33,974 nucleotides of DNA, taken from Betaproteobacteria bacterium. GTDB taxonomy: Bacteria > Pseudomonadota > Gammaproteobacteria > Burkholderiales > Thiobacillaceae. Made by a program: the position numbers and the translations under genes. Shown here one piece after another: positions 16,097-24,457 of this stretch. Within the stretch, counting starts at the first letter, position 1; each line of letters starts with the position of its first letter. A model generated the notes under the pieces. That model had not been told where the DNA came from and ran no database searches. It saw only the letters and a list, made by a program, of their open reading frames with translations. The stretch spans positions 1 through 33,974 of the forward strand of contig JAIFKV010000105.1 in the NCBI GenBank assembly GCA_020049415.1, in the 5' to 3' direction.

Positions 16097-17167
16097 TTGA
16101 GTCAAATTGATTCTGTGAGCGTTTTTCCCACCCAACTGATCTCTGTATTACGACAACTTTCGCCCGATTTTTTCCTTTCCGGCGAACAGATTGCGCAAGT
16201 CCTGGGATGCTCGCGCGCTACCGTCCACAACGCCATTCGCGCCGCGCAGGAGACTGGTTTTTCGGTGCAGGCGGTGCATGGACGTGGTTATCGCTTGACT
16301 GCGCCGGTCAGTTGGCTGGAACTGGAGCGCATTAGTCCGGCGTGTGCGGCGCATGGCATTACCCTGCGTTATCAAGATCAGGTTGTCTCGACCAATACCT
16401 TGATGCTGGAATGGGCGGCGGCTGGCGGAGGCGTCGAGGCTGACCCGACGCCGGGTGGTTTGCCTCAACGCGCGCCGCACCGGGCGTTGGTCAGTGCTGA
16501 ATGGCAGAGCGGCGGACGTGGCCGGCGCGGGCGTGGATGGTTTGCCGGCCTTGGCGGTGGACTGGTTTTTTCTTACCTGTGGCGCTCGGCGCGGCCGGCG
16601 GCGCAACTTTCCGGACTTTCTCTGGCGGTCGGCGTTGCCTTGGTGGAGGGCTTGCGCGGCATCGGCCTGGTCGGCGCGCAGGTCAAATGGCCAAATGATA
16701 TTCAGGTTGCCGGCGCAAAACTGGCGGGGGTGTTGATCGAGTTGGCGAGCGATAAATTCGCCAGCGATGTGTTGGCGCCCAGCACTGCGGTGATTGGCGT
16801 CGGTATCAATATTCTCGGTGGCGAGGCGTTGACTCGGCAGGTTGGTCAGCCGGTGACGGATTTGCAGACGCATCTTGCCGCGCAAGCCAGGCCATTGGAT
16901 CGTAACGATCTGTTGTTGCATCTGGTGAAGCAACTCGATACCGATCTGGCGCGTTTTGAAAGCCATGGCTTTGCGGCGTTTCAAGATCAGTGGCATGCCT
17001 GTCATGCACATCAAGGTCAGCCGGTTTGCCTGCTGAACGGTCTCGGCGAGGCCACTTACGGCGCCGCGCTGGGGGTTGATGCGCAAGGCGCGTTGTTGCT
17101 GCAGACGGCCACCGGCGTGCGCGCCATGCACTCCGGCGAAGTCAGCTTGCGAGCGGTGCAAGCATGA
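16097..17167 (+). CDS. birA: Biotin-protein ligase / biotin operon repressor BirA
   Basis: It joins biotin to the carboxyl carrier protein of acetyl-CoA carboxylase via biotinyl-AMP. Residues about 27-66 form a winged-helix DNA-binding domain (LSGEQIAQVLGCSRATVHNAI), so it probably also represses biotin genes. Catalytic motifs are STN at 98-100, GGRGRRGRGW at 139-148, KWPND at 197-201 and KLAGVLIEL from 208; a C-terminal SH3-like domain ends the protein. A short Gly/Pro-rich insertion (about 110-128) lies between the first two motifs. The start is TTG 16097 or GTG 16115; no ATG is available and neither has a strong ribosome binding site. The stop overlaps coaX by 4 nt (ATGA). Confidence 0.93.
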   Translation: MSQIDSVSVFPTQLISVLRQLSPDFFLSGEQIAQVLGCSRATVHNAIRAAQETGFSVQAVHGRGYRLTAPVSWLELERISPACAAHGITLRYQDQVVSTNTLMLEWAAAGGGVEADPTPGGLPQRAPHRALVSAEWQSGGRGRRGRGWFAGLGGGLVFSYLWRSARPAAQLSGLSLAVGVALVEGLRGIGLVGAQVKWPNDIQVAGAKLAGVLIELASDKFASDVLAPSTAVIGVGINILGGEALTRQVGQPVTDLQTHLAAQARPLDRNDLLLHLVKQLDTDLARFESHGFAAFQDQWHACHAHQGQPVCLLNGLGEATYGAALGVDAQGALLLQTATGVRAMHSGEVSLRAVQA

Positions 17168-17922
17168 GGTTGTTGGTCGATGCCGGTAATACCCGCATCA
17201 AGTGGCGCATTGTCAGTGCCGGTGTGCTTCACGCGAGCGGCGCGACGCAAACCGTTGCGGCAGCGGAACTGGAGCCGGTCTGGCGGTGTTTCCCTTTGAC
17301 CCGCGCCTTGATCAGTTGTGTTGCCGATGAAACGACGCAAACCACGCTGCGGCGGGCGTTTGCCAGCATCGGCGTGACGCCCCGATGGCTGACCCCGGAG
17401 CGCGAAAAATATGGTTTGGTCAATCGCTATGAGCAACCTGAAAAACTGGGTGCGGATCGCTATGCCGCGCTGATTGCCGCCGCTCGCCTGAAGCTGGGAG
17501 ATTGCATCGTGGTCAACGTGGGTACCGCAACCACGGTCGATATGCTGAGTCGAAACGCCGAATTTCTCGGTGGCGTCATTGTCCCCGGGCCTGATTTGAT
17601 GCGGGCGTCTTTGCTGCGTGGCACCGGCCAGGTCGAAAACCGGATGCGGTCATCGACGGTGAGTTTGCCTGGCGTCGGGATCGCCGCCTGGCCGCGCGAT
17701 ACCGATACGGCGGTCGAGATGGGAATTGCACTGGCGCAAGCGGGGGTGATCAATGCGCTTTGCGCGCGGATGCCGATTCCCGACGCTAGACCGCCATTAG
17801 TGATTCTGAGCGGCGGCGCGCGCGACAAGGTACGCGATTGGCTGCAGTTGGAGTTGATTGAAATCGAAGATCTGGTTCTGGAAGGATTGGCATGGATCGA
17901 CCTGGATACGGCGGCGTGTTGA
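17164..17922 (+). CDS. coaX: Type III pantothenate kinase
   Basis: The enzyme phosphorylates pantothenate in the first step of coenzyme A synthesis. The 252-residue protein shows the ASKHA-fold motifs: phosphate-binding DAGNTRIKW at 6-14, GADR at 96-99 with catalytic Asp98, and GTATTVD at 120-126, plus a C-terminal LSGGARD segment. The ATG overlaps the birA stop in an ATGA, and the SPOR gene overlaps its end, so the three are translationally coupled. This birA-coaX-SPOR order is common in Betaproteobacteria. Confidence 0.95.
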   Translation: MRLLVDAGNTRIKWRIVSAGVLHASGATQTVAAAELEPVWRCFPLTRALISCVADETTQTTLRRAFASIGVTPRWLTPEREKYGLVNRYEQPEKLGADRYAALIAAARLKLGDCIVVNVGTATTVDMLSRNAEFLGGVIVPGPDLMRASLLRGTGQVENRMRSSTVSLPGVGIAAWPRDTDTAVEMGIALAQAGVINALCARMPIPDARPPLVILSGGARDKVRDWLQLELIEIEDLVLEGLAWIDLDTAAC

Positions 17923-18611
17923 AACTGGTTGGTTTGCTGCTGGCGCTCAATGTGGGCGTATTTGTGGCCGGCATGGCGTTGCAATACGGCACGCCGACGG
18001 CGCCGGAACAAGCGCTTTTCAACGCCGACAAAGTACATCTGCTGGCATCGCAAACACCGTTTGAACGAGAAGTTGTCAGCCCCGCGCAGCCGGCGCCGGC
18101 GGAAATCCAGACCGACCCGGCAACCCCGCCTGACAGTCCGCTCACCGAGGTGAACCGGCGCTGTTTGAGCTGGAGTCAGCTGGCTCCGGATGATCTGCTC
18201 AGCATCGAGTCGTATCTCGCACAAATCGGTATTACCTTCAGCGCTTATCGTATTGAACTCGACAAACCGCTTGGCTGGTGGGTGTTCTTGCCGCCGTTCA
18301 AGGATAAGGCTGCGTTGGATGTGAAAATCGAAGAAGTGCGACGTCTGGGCATCAGTGACATGGCGCCGGTCAGAGGCGGTTCGATGCGTAACGCGCTTTC
18401 TTTGGGGGCTTTTGCCGCGCTCGAGCAAGCCCGCGAACATGCCGCCAGTCTCGCCAGAAAGGGCGTCATGGGGGTGCGCTACGGGCCGCGTCCAGAGTCG
18501 GGTACGGCGCGTTTGATCATCGCCGACTCGATTGCCGAATATGTCTTGCCGAGCCCCGATTCAGCCTGGCCCCAGGGATTAAAGCCGATGCGCTGTGTAT
18601 TGCCGGAGTGA
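17892..18611 (+). CDS. SPOR-domain-like single-pass membrane protein
   Basis: The protein has 239 residues from ATG 17892, which overlaps coaX by 31 nt; GTG 17916 (overlap 7 nt) would place the membrane helix right at the N-terminus and is equally likely. One hydrophobic helix (LKLVGLLLALNVGVFVAGMAL) is followed by a Pro/Ala-rich periplasmic linker and a C-terminal domain (about 115-205) with the WWVFLPPFKDKAALDVKIEEVRRLG pattern of SPOR folds, which bind denuded septal peptidoglycan. A conserved Cys pair (RRC and MRC) flanks this domain. It is the last gene of the birA operon and meets the pseudopilin gene tail to tail with a 6-nt gap. Its exact role is unknown. Confidence 0.8.
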   Translation: MDRPGYGGVLKLVGLLLALNVGVFVAGMALQYGTPTAPEQALFNADKVHLLASQTPFEREVVSPAQPAPAEIQTDPATPPDSPLTEVNRRCLSWSQLAPDDLLSIESYLAQIGITFSAYRIELDKPLGWWVFLPPFKDKAALDVKIEEVRRLGISDMAPVRGGSMRNALSLGAFAALEQAREHAASLARKGVMGVRYGPRPESGTARLIIADSIAEYVLPSPDSAWPQGLKPMRCVLPE

Positions 18612-18617
18612 TGTTGT

Positions 18618-19403
18618 TCAGTCGCCACCCCGGCACAAAGAAGCGGGATCGCATAGCCGGCCACGCAGCCAATCGGCGGAAATGGGCAACACCAAGTCGT
18701 CGAATTCGCCACTGGCGTGGTCCGCCGGGCGTGGCGGACGCATGATGAAACGGCTGTCCTGGTTGGCGTTTTCAATTTCATCCGCCGAAGTTGGCGCCAG
18801 ATTGCGTTTGTTGTTGAGGTTGCTGGCGCCGAAACCATTGCGGCCGTAAGAAATAATCACTGCGGCGGAGGTCATGGGTTGAGCGCAAATTCTGTCCGGG
18901 CAAATCTGCGGCAGATTTTCTCCGTCTGCCGCAGTGGACAGCGAATCGGTTAACGGCGCGCGATCGGCCGGTAAGGTCCAGTCGTTGGCAACGGCATAAC
19001 CGAGATGGTTGCCCCAGGCATCGCCTTCGGCCAGGCCGAGTGTTTTCCAGGGCAGATTTCCCGCCAGTGCGGCGCATTTTCCATCTTCAAGTCGGTCTTC
19101 CAGTCCGTCGCTGGCGTCGTCATCGGTTTTTTTCGAGGGAGCGCCCGGCCAGTCGGGGCAGGGCAGCGGGCCAGCCTGGTCGGCTTGGCGCAGGGCGTAG
19201 CCAACCAGCGCCAGATGGGCCGCCTCCAGGGCGCGTCGGGTTTCTCCAATTTGTCGTTCGGCGATTTGTTGGCTGAGCGGGGTGAGTACGCCCCCCAGCA
19301 GCAGGGTGATGATGAACAGGACGATCGCCAGTTCGATCAGGGTGAAGCCCCGCATCGGCTGGCGGGCGGCGGCCTTGCCGACCCAATAGCATTCAGTTTC
19401 CAT
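18618..19403 (-). CDS. Long pseudopilin (type II secretion/pilus-like) of the 18.6-27.6 kb cluster
   Basis: From ATG 19403 the protein has 261 residues. A 19-residue leader ending PMRG is cut before FTLIELAIVLF, with Glu at +5 and a long hydrophobic helix after it. The globular part has LPCPDWPG, GNLPWKTLGL, GDAWGNHLGYAV and a C-terminal FDDLVLPIS segment, a pattern shared with a group of uncharacterised large prepilin-like proteins. At least six cysteines suggest disulfides in the periplasm. The start overlaps the upstream gene by 11 nt. The open frame extends further upstream, but a leader of that length would be unusual. It is the only pilin-like gene of this cluster, so it is either the main subunit or the tip. 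Confidence 0.85.
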   Translation of the reverse strand: METECYWVGKAAARQPMRGFTLIELAIVLFIITLLLGGVLTPLSQQIAERQIGETRRALEAAHLALVGYALRQADQAGPLPCPDWPGAPSKKTDDDASDGLEDRLEDGKCAALAGNLPWKTLGLAEGDAWGNHLGYAVANDWTLPADRAPLTDSLSTAADGENLPQICPDRICAQPMTSAAVIISYGRNGFGASNLNNKRNLAPTSADEIENANQDSRFIMRPPRPADHASGEFDDLVLPISADWLRGRLCDPASLCRGGD

Positions 19404-19947
19404 GTTGACTGAGCGTCCACCAGTTGAGACGACAGGTAGCCTGCTTGCCGATGCCGTCTCGGTCGAGCTCCAGCGCGCAGCGTTCAATGGTGAAGCGACC
19501 GCGCGCTTCGGCGCGCAATTGTTCGATCAGCGCGCGGAGTTTTTGCGGGTCGATCGAACTGGCGGTGAATTCCATGTTGCTGACAAACAGGTCGGGCGCG
19601 AGTGGGCTGGATGCTTGCGGCGTCATCCGCCAGGACAGGCTGGCGAGTTGCATTTTGGTCCGGGTTTGCGCCAGCGCGCTAATCCAGCCGACACGATCTT
19701 CTTCGCCGATAAACCCGCTTTCGAGAATATGCCGATACAGCTTTGATGCGTTGCGATCTTCGATCAGTCGGGCCGGCGCTTCGCGAACCGCGCGGGCGGA
19801 TTCATCGGCGCTTGATTTTTCGGCAATCAGGCGCGCTTCGGATTTCAGGCGGGAATTCAACGAAACCAGAAACAGACCGCTTCCCAGCAGCAATGAGGCT
19901 AGCAATAGTGTGATGGGGAAACGCAGTTTCTGTAGCAGATGTTTCAT
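19393..19947 (-). CDS. PilO/GspM/MshJ-like inner-membrane assembly protein
   Basis: The protein has 184 residues: one N-terminal membrane helix (about 10-29, RFPITLLLASLLLGSGLFLVSL), a short coiled-coil-prone stretch (30-65) and a periplasmic domain ending in RLNWWTLSQ. Size, topology and position directly after a PilM/PilN-like gene fit the PilO or GspM role of bracing the inner-membrane platform. The sequence itself is poorly conserved, so the call rests mostly on context. It overlaps its upstream neighbour by 4 nt. Confidence 0.65.
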   Translation of the reverse strand: MKHLLQKLRFPITLLLASLLLGSGLFLVSLNSRLKSEARLIAEKSSADESARAVREAPARLIEDRNASKLYRHILESGFIGEEDRVGWISALAQTRTKMQLASLSWRMTPQASSPLAPDLFVSNMEFTASSIDPQKLRALIEQLRAEARGRFTIERCALELDRDGIGKQATCRLNWWTLSQHGN

Positions 19948-21449
19948 CGCTGTGTCTCCGCAACTTCAATCGAGAAACGTGCGTTGACATGGCTATTGCC
20001 GAATTCGCCTTCCAGGTCGCTGGTTGTCGATGCGTTCAACGGCCAGCGCTTGACGCTGATGATCCGATTGGCGGGAAGATCGCCGCGCAGTTGATCGGCG
20101 AGGTCTTGCACGCGCCGGTGAGCCGCGCTGAAATCGTTGTCGAAAGAGATCACCTCGCCTTCAATGGCGAGAATTACTGCCTCTCCGGTCACCCATTCCA
20201 TCCGCTGAATATGCAGGTTGCCTATTTTGTTGCTGATATTCAGGATGCGCTGAAACATCGGTACCGGGTCTTGCTCCAGCGCGGCAATGCGCTGCCAGAT
20301 TTGTACTGTTCTGATGCGTTGCGCGAGGGCTGTTGCGCCGCCGACTTCGGCCAGTAGATCCGCTTCCCTGGTCTGGTTTTGCTGCCTCGCAGCATGCTCG
20401 ATGTCGGCATTGTGCTGAAGTCGCCAGCTATCCAGCAACAGCAGGCTGGAAGCCAATGCCGCCAGGCCGAACCAGGCTGCGGCGACAAACAACAGGCCGC
20501 GCTTCAGCCAGTGAAAACGGGTGATGGCGTGTTGTTCGCGCGTCATTAGATTGGCGCTGCGCGGTGCATCCGGCAGTAATTTCAGATACAGCGCGTCGGA
20601 TGACTCCGCCAGCAACGTCGGCGGCAGCTTGAGTTTCTCCAGGAGTTCTCCACGCAGAATGCTCTCGCACAAAAAGCCGGCCGATTCGGGCAAAAAGGCA
20701 TGCAGCTCCGCCAAGGTGTTGAGCGGGTCAAGCAGCAAGGTGCGCAAGGGCTCCGAGCGCGCCAGGAGTCGTTGGCCGACCAACGATTGGCGGGTGCGTT
20801 CGATTTCCTCGGCGTAGCTTTCCAGCGGATTTTCGTATTCGCTGCTATCGACTGGCGCCAGTCGCGAGAAACGCAATTCGCCATCTTCCAGATAGGTCAG
20901 GCGCAGGCCGCCGGTTTGCTCGGATACCAGCAACAAGCGGCTTTGGGTGAGTCCGAATTTTTTCGCCAACGGAATCGCCAGCGCCGGCAATAACCAGATG
21001 CCGGCCAGGTGGGAGCCGCGCATGTGCAGGATGTCCAGCCATGGCCGCACGATTTCGGTATTGGTCAGCCCCATCATCAGATAGCGGTCTTGCCGGCCCG
21101 GACCGGCCACCGGACTCTGCCGCAAGGCGGCGCGATAAACGGAATGGTGGATCAATTGGCGCAATCGTCGATCGGTCATTTCGCGCCGGTCGGCGCCATG
21201 CGCGCGTGGCAGGATATCTTGCCGATAAATCTCGTCTACCGTGTCGACCGCGATGGCAACCGGCTTGTCGGGATGCTTCAGCAACATCGCATTGAAATAT
21301 TCCCAACCTTCCTCGTCGCTGGGAAGCGAGTGAACTTCCTTCAACGCGGCGCGATGATACAAAGCACTGCTCGCTCCCGCCGCGGAAAGATAGAGCAGGA
21401 TGAAGTCGTTCAAGGTCAGTGCATTGAAGGCTGGCGCTTTGAAATTCAT
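19944..21449 (-). CDS. PilM-PilN / GspL-like fusion protein
   Basis: The 501-residue protein has a cytoplasmic actin-like half (about 10-300), a membrane helix at about 318-340 and a periplasmic PilN-like half. The latter includes VPMFQRILNISNKIGNLHIQRMEW, the usual PilN/MshI pattern for comparing pilin-assembly domains. GspL of type II secretion has the same overall topology. It would link the ATPase on the cytoplasmic side to PilO-like and pilin subunits in the periplasm. Both ends overlap neighbours by 4 nt, showing tight coupling. Actin-fold nucleotide motifs are not obvious, so the N-terminal half may no longer bind ATP. Confidence 0.7.
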   Translation of the reverse strand: MNFKAPAFNALTLNDFILLYLSAAGASSALYHRAALKEVHSLPSDEEGWEYFNAMLLKHPDKPVAIAVDTVDEIYRQDILPRAHGADRREMTDRRLRQLIHHSVYRAALRQSPVAGPGRQDRYLMMGLTNTEIVRPWLDILHMRGSHLAGIWLLPALAIPLAKKFGLTQSRLLLVSEQTGGLRLTYLEDGELRFSRLAPVDSSEYENPLESYAEEIERTRQSLVGQRLLARSEPLRTLLLDPLNTLAELHAFLPESAGFLCESILRGELLEKLKLPPTLLAESSDALYLKLLPDAPRSANLMTREQHAITRFHWLKRGLLFVAAAWFGLAALASSLLLLDSWRLQHNADIEHAARQQNQTREADLLAEVGGATALAQRIRTVQIWQRIAALEQDPVPMFQRILNISNKIGNLHIQRMEWVTGEAVILAIEGEVISFDNDFSAAHRRVQDLADQLRGDLPANRIISVKRWPLNASTTSDLEGEFGNSHVNARFSIEVAETQR

Positions 21450-22648
21450 AGCGGCAATTCTCCAATGATCTGGTAGATGGGCAAGAACACCGCCAACATC
21501 AACACCCCGAGCAGCAGGCCAAGTAGCGCGGCCAACCCGGGTTCGAGCAATTTCAGCGCGCGGGTGATGGTTTCGCGGGAGTCTCGCTCAAAGAACCAGG
21601 CTACGTTTTCGAATGATTCCGCCAAAGCGCCGTTGGCTTCGCCGGTATGCACCATGCGCAATACCAACGGCGGTAACAGTTCTTGCTGGCGCAGACTGTT
21701 GGCGACGCCTTCGCCCGCGGCGATGTGCTGCGCGGTGGCAATCAATTTGAGTTGGATGACGCGGTTGCCGGCGCTTTCGGCGCAAGCTTGCAGGGCGTCG
21801 AGCAAACCGACGCCTGATTGCAGCAACAGTGCGAGCAGGCCGGAAACTCGCGCCAGAATGTGTTTGCGCAAGGTGGGGCCGAGAATGGGTAATTTGAGCC
21901 AGACTGCATCCATGCGGTTGGCAAATTTGGGTGAATGCCGCAGCACCAGAAAAAACCCCAGACCGGCGAACAAGAGCAATGGCAGCATCCAGAATATATG
22001 CGTGCGCGCCAGTTCGGAGGCGATGATCAAGCCGCGTGTGGCCGCTGGCATCGGCATGTTCAGGCTGTTTACCAGCAATGCCAACTTGGGCGTGAGATAA
22101 AACAGCAATACTCCGGCGGCGGCAAATACCGCGCTGGCGGCGAGGCTGGGATAAATCAGCAGGCGGGTGAATTCGGTTTGCAGTTCATCTTGCTGCTTGA
22201 GCCGGGCTTCGAGTCGGGCGAAGACAGTTTCCATCTGGTCACTGGTTTCGGCGGCATGCACCAGCGCGACAAAAACCCGATCGAATACATCGGGATGCGC
22301 TGACAGCGACTCCGACAGCAACTTGCCACCTTCCAGATCGTCCGCCACCAACGCGAGCAGGTCGCGAAAACGAGAATTTTCTGTGCTGGCGATGAGGTCT
22401 TTCAGTCCTTCCAGCAGCGGTGCGTCGGCGCGGGCGATCTGTTGTATATGAAAGCAGAAGCTGATCAGGTCGCGTCGACTGGCATGCCAGGACGAGAATA
22501 AGCCGCGTCTATTGGCCGCGCGCGCCCGAATCAGCGTCAACCCCATGCGGCGCAAGCGCAGATCGAGATCGATATCGTTGATGGCGGCGAGTTCGCCCTG
22601 GATGCGATGGCCATCGACATTAGCGGCGCGGTAGCGAAAACGGGGCAT
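21446..22648 (-). CDS. GspF/PilC-family platform protein
   Basis: The protein has 400 residues with the RYRAANVDGHRIQGEL start, two repeated cytoplasmic T2SSF domains (about 60-180 and 260-385) and three membrane segments near 170-190, 215-235 and 375-395. This is the standard inner-membrane platform that the GspE-type ATPase turns to push pilin subunits out. Length is typical. It overlaps the PilM-PilN-like gene by 4 nt and lies 26 nt after the ATPase gene. Confidence 0.92.
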   Translation of the reverse strand: MPRFRYRAANVDGHRIQGELAAINDIDLDLRLRRMGLTLIRARAANRRGLFSSWHASRRDLISFCFHIQQIARADAPLLEGLKDLIASTENSRFRDLLALVADDLEGGKLLSESLSAHPDVFDRVFVALVHAAETSDQMETVFARLEARLKQQDELQTEFTRLLIYPSLAASAVFAAAGVLLFYLTPKLALLVNSLNMPMPAATRGLIIASELARTHIFWMLPLLLFAGLGFFLVLRHSPKFANRMDAVWLKLPILGPTLRKHILARVSGLLALLLQSGVGLLDALQACAESAGNRVIQLKLIATAQHIAAGEGVANSLRQQELLPPLVLRMVHTGEANGALAESFENVAWFFERDSRETITRALKLLEPGLAALLGLLLGVLMLAVFLPIYQIIGELPL

Positions 22649-22674
22649 GGTCTGAACTGTTTCGAGGATGCCGG

Positions 22675-24399
22675 TCAGCGTCTGGACAGGTTGACCACCC
22701 GGCTGATTTCAGCCAGCGAGGTGTCGCCACAACGGACGCGTTCAAGGCCGTCTTCAGCCAGGTTGCGCCAGCCGCGTTGTTCAGCCAGGCTGGCCAATTC
22801 GCGCGGTGTTGCGCCGCGCAAAACGGCTTCATCCAGGCTGGCATCCATCAGCAGCAGTTCCATCAACGGCAGGCGGCCGCGATAGCCCTTGTAGGCGCAA
22901 TGGGCGCAACCTTTGGCTCGATAAATATGCTCCGGGGCGTTGTTGTCGAGCAAACGCCGTTCCGCTTCATCCGGGCTGTAGGCTTCTTTGCAATGCGGGC
23001 ACAAGCGGCGCACCAGACGTTGCGCTACAACCGCGACGATGTTGCCGGCAAGAATAGCCGGGCTGATGCCCATATCCTCCAGGCGCGGGAATACGCCCAA
23101 CGCGGAATGCGTATGCAAGGTGGTGAACACCAGATGGCCGGTCATGGCGGCGCGGAATGCCATTTCGGCGGCTTCTTTGTCGCGTACCTCGCCGACCAGA
23201 ACGATGTCCGGATCTTGCCGCATGATGGCGCGCACGCCAGCGGCGAAATCAACCTTGGAGAGTTCGGTCAATGAAGTCTGGCGGATCAGAGGTTGAGGAT
23301 ATTCGACCGGGTCTTCCAGGGTCATGATGTTGACCTCTTCCCGGTTCAGATGCGCCAGCAGCGAATACAGCGTGGTGGTCTTGCCCGAGCCGGTGGGGCC
23401 GGTAACGATGACCAGTCCTTCAGGGCGGGAAATCGCACCGAGCAAGCGCGCCAGGGTTTCTTCCGGCAAGCCCATGCGGGCGAGTGGAATGATCGACTTT
23501 TCCCGGTCGAGAATGCGCAGCACGATGTTCTCGCCATGCAATGTCGGCATGCTGGAGACGCGAAAATCGATGCCGCGACCATATAGGGTCAGCGAAAGAC
23601 GGCCATCTTGCGGCGCGCGCGATTCAGCGATGTTGAGGCCGGAGATGACTTTCAGGCGAACCGAAATGGCCGGCCAGTATTTCCGGTGCAGGCTGCGCAT
23701 GGCTTCGAGGACGCCATCGATTCGGTAGCGCACGCGGAGAAAAGCCGCCTCTGGTTCGAAGTGCACGTCCGAAGCGCCGCGTTTGACCGCTTCCGCCAGC
23801 ATGGCATTGACCAGCCGCACAATCGGCTGGGTGTATTCAGTTCCCATCTGCAGGCTGCTGTTCGCGCCGACATTGCCGCCGGTATGCAGACTGCTCCAAT
23901 CGACTTCGCCCGTTTCGATCTCTTTCAGGATGCCATCGACGGATAAATCGAAACCGTAGAACTTGTCGAGATGTTCGAGGATCTGCGCTTCCGCCGCCAA
24001 TACCGGACGGATGTCGTAACGGCCTTCGAGGTGGGCGCGCAGTTGGTCGAGCGCGACCAGGTTGAACAGGTCCGGCACCGCGACGGTAAGCGTGCGTTCA
24101 TCGGTATCCGCCGCCAGCGGTAACACGTGATGCCGACGCGCCAAGTGCTCCGGGGTCAGTGCGATGGCTTCCGGGTCGGCAATGACATGCGCCAGATCAA
24201 TACTGGTTTCGCCCGCGTTTTGCGCCAGCACATCTCGTAACACGCTGTCATTGATGAAGCCCAGACTGATCAGTTGACGCCCCAGCGGAAGACCACTGGC
24301 GCTCTGCTCCATCAGCGCGATGCGTAGTTGGTCGGGGCTGATCAGCCCTTGTCCGGCGAGCCATTCGCCTAGTTTTGGCGGTTCGGGAAAGTGGGCCAT
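22675..24399 (-). CDS. GspE/PilB/MshE-type assembly ATPase with MshEN-like N-terminus
   Basis: The 574-residue ATPase powers pseudopilus extension. Walker A GPTGSGKT is at 334-341, the Asp box LEDPVE at 361-366, Walker B LVGEVRD at 401-407 and the His box near 422-430. The Cys4 zinc motif of GspE is present (C467xxC470 and C498xxC501). Residues 9-60 hold two tandem motifs of the type LGxxLxxxGxIxxxxLxxAL (LGEWLAGQGLISPDQLRIAL, then LGRQLISLGFINDSVL). This matches the MshEN c-di-GMP-binding pattern, although the leading Arg of the first motif is Lys here. c-di-GMP control is therefore probable but not certain. Confidence 0.93.
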   Translation of the reverse strand: MAHFPEPPKLGEWLAGQGLISPDQLRIALMEQSASGLPLGRQLISLGFINDSVLRDVLAQNAGETSIDLAHVIADPEAIALTPEHLARRHHVLPLAADTDERTLTVAVPDLFNLVALDQLRAHLEGRYDIRPVLAAEAQILEHLDKFYGFDLSVDGILKEIETGEVDWSSLHTGGNVGANSSLQMGTEYTQPIVRLVNAMLAEAVKRGASDVHFEPEAAFLRVRYRIDGVLEAMRSLHRKYWPAISVRLKVISGLNIAESRAPQDGRLSLTLYGRGIDFRVSSMPTLHGENIVLRILDREKSIIPLARMGLPEETLARLLGAISRPEGLVIVTGPTGSGKTTTLYSLLAHLNREEVNIMTLEDPVEYPQPLIRQTSLTELSKVDFAAGVRAIMRQDPDIVLVGEVRDKEAAEMAFRAAMTGHLVFTTLHTHSALGVFPRLEDMGISPAILAGNIVAVVAQRLVRRLCPHCKEAYSPDEAERRLLDNNAPEHIYRAKGCAHCAYKGYRGRLPLMELLLMDASLDEAVLRGATPRELASLAEQRGWRNLAEDGLERVRCGDTSLAEISRVVNLSRR

Positions 24400-24418
24400 T
24401 TTCGCTGGATGAATTCTG

Positions 24419-24446
24419 AATCTTGCAACGACCGCGTTGCAAGATT
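24419..24446. other. Perfect 12-bp hairpin between response regulator and ATPase genes
   Basis: AATCTTGCAACG (24419-24430) and CGTTGCAAGATT (24435-24446) enclose a 4-nt loop. It lies within the 58-nt gap of the minus-strand cluster. No T run follows on either strand, so it is not a standard terminator; it may be an RNA processing, stability or regulatory element. Confidence 0.6.
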
Positions 24447-24457
24447 AGAAATTCAGC

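Noticed and set aside
16148-17161. 337-codon open frame opposite birA
   Set aside because: It is a shadow of a clearly functional gene in GC-rich DNA; the sequence is low in recognisable structure.
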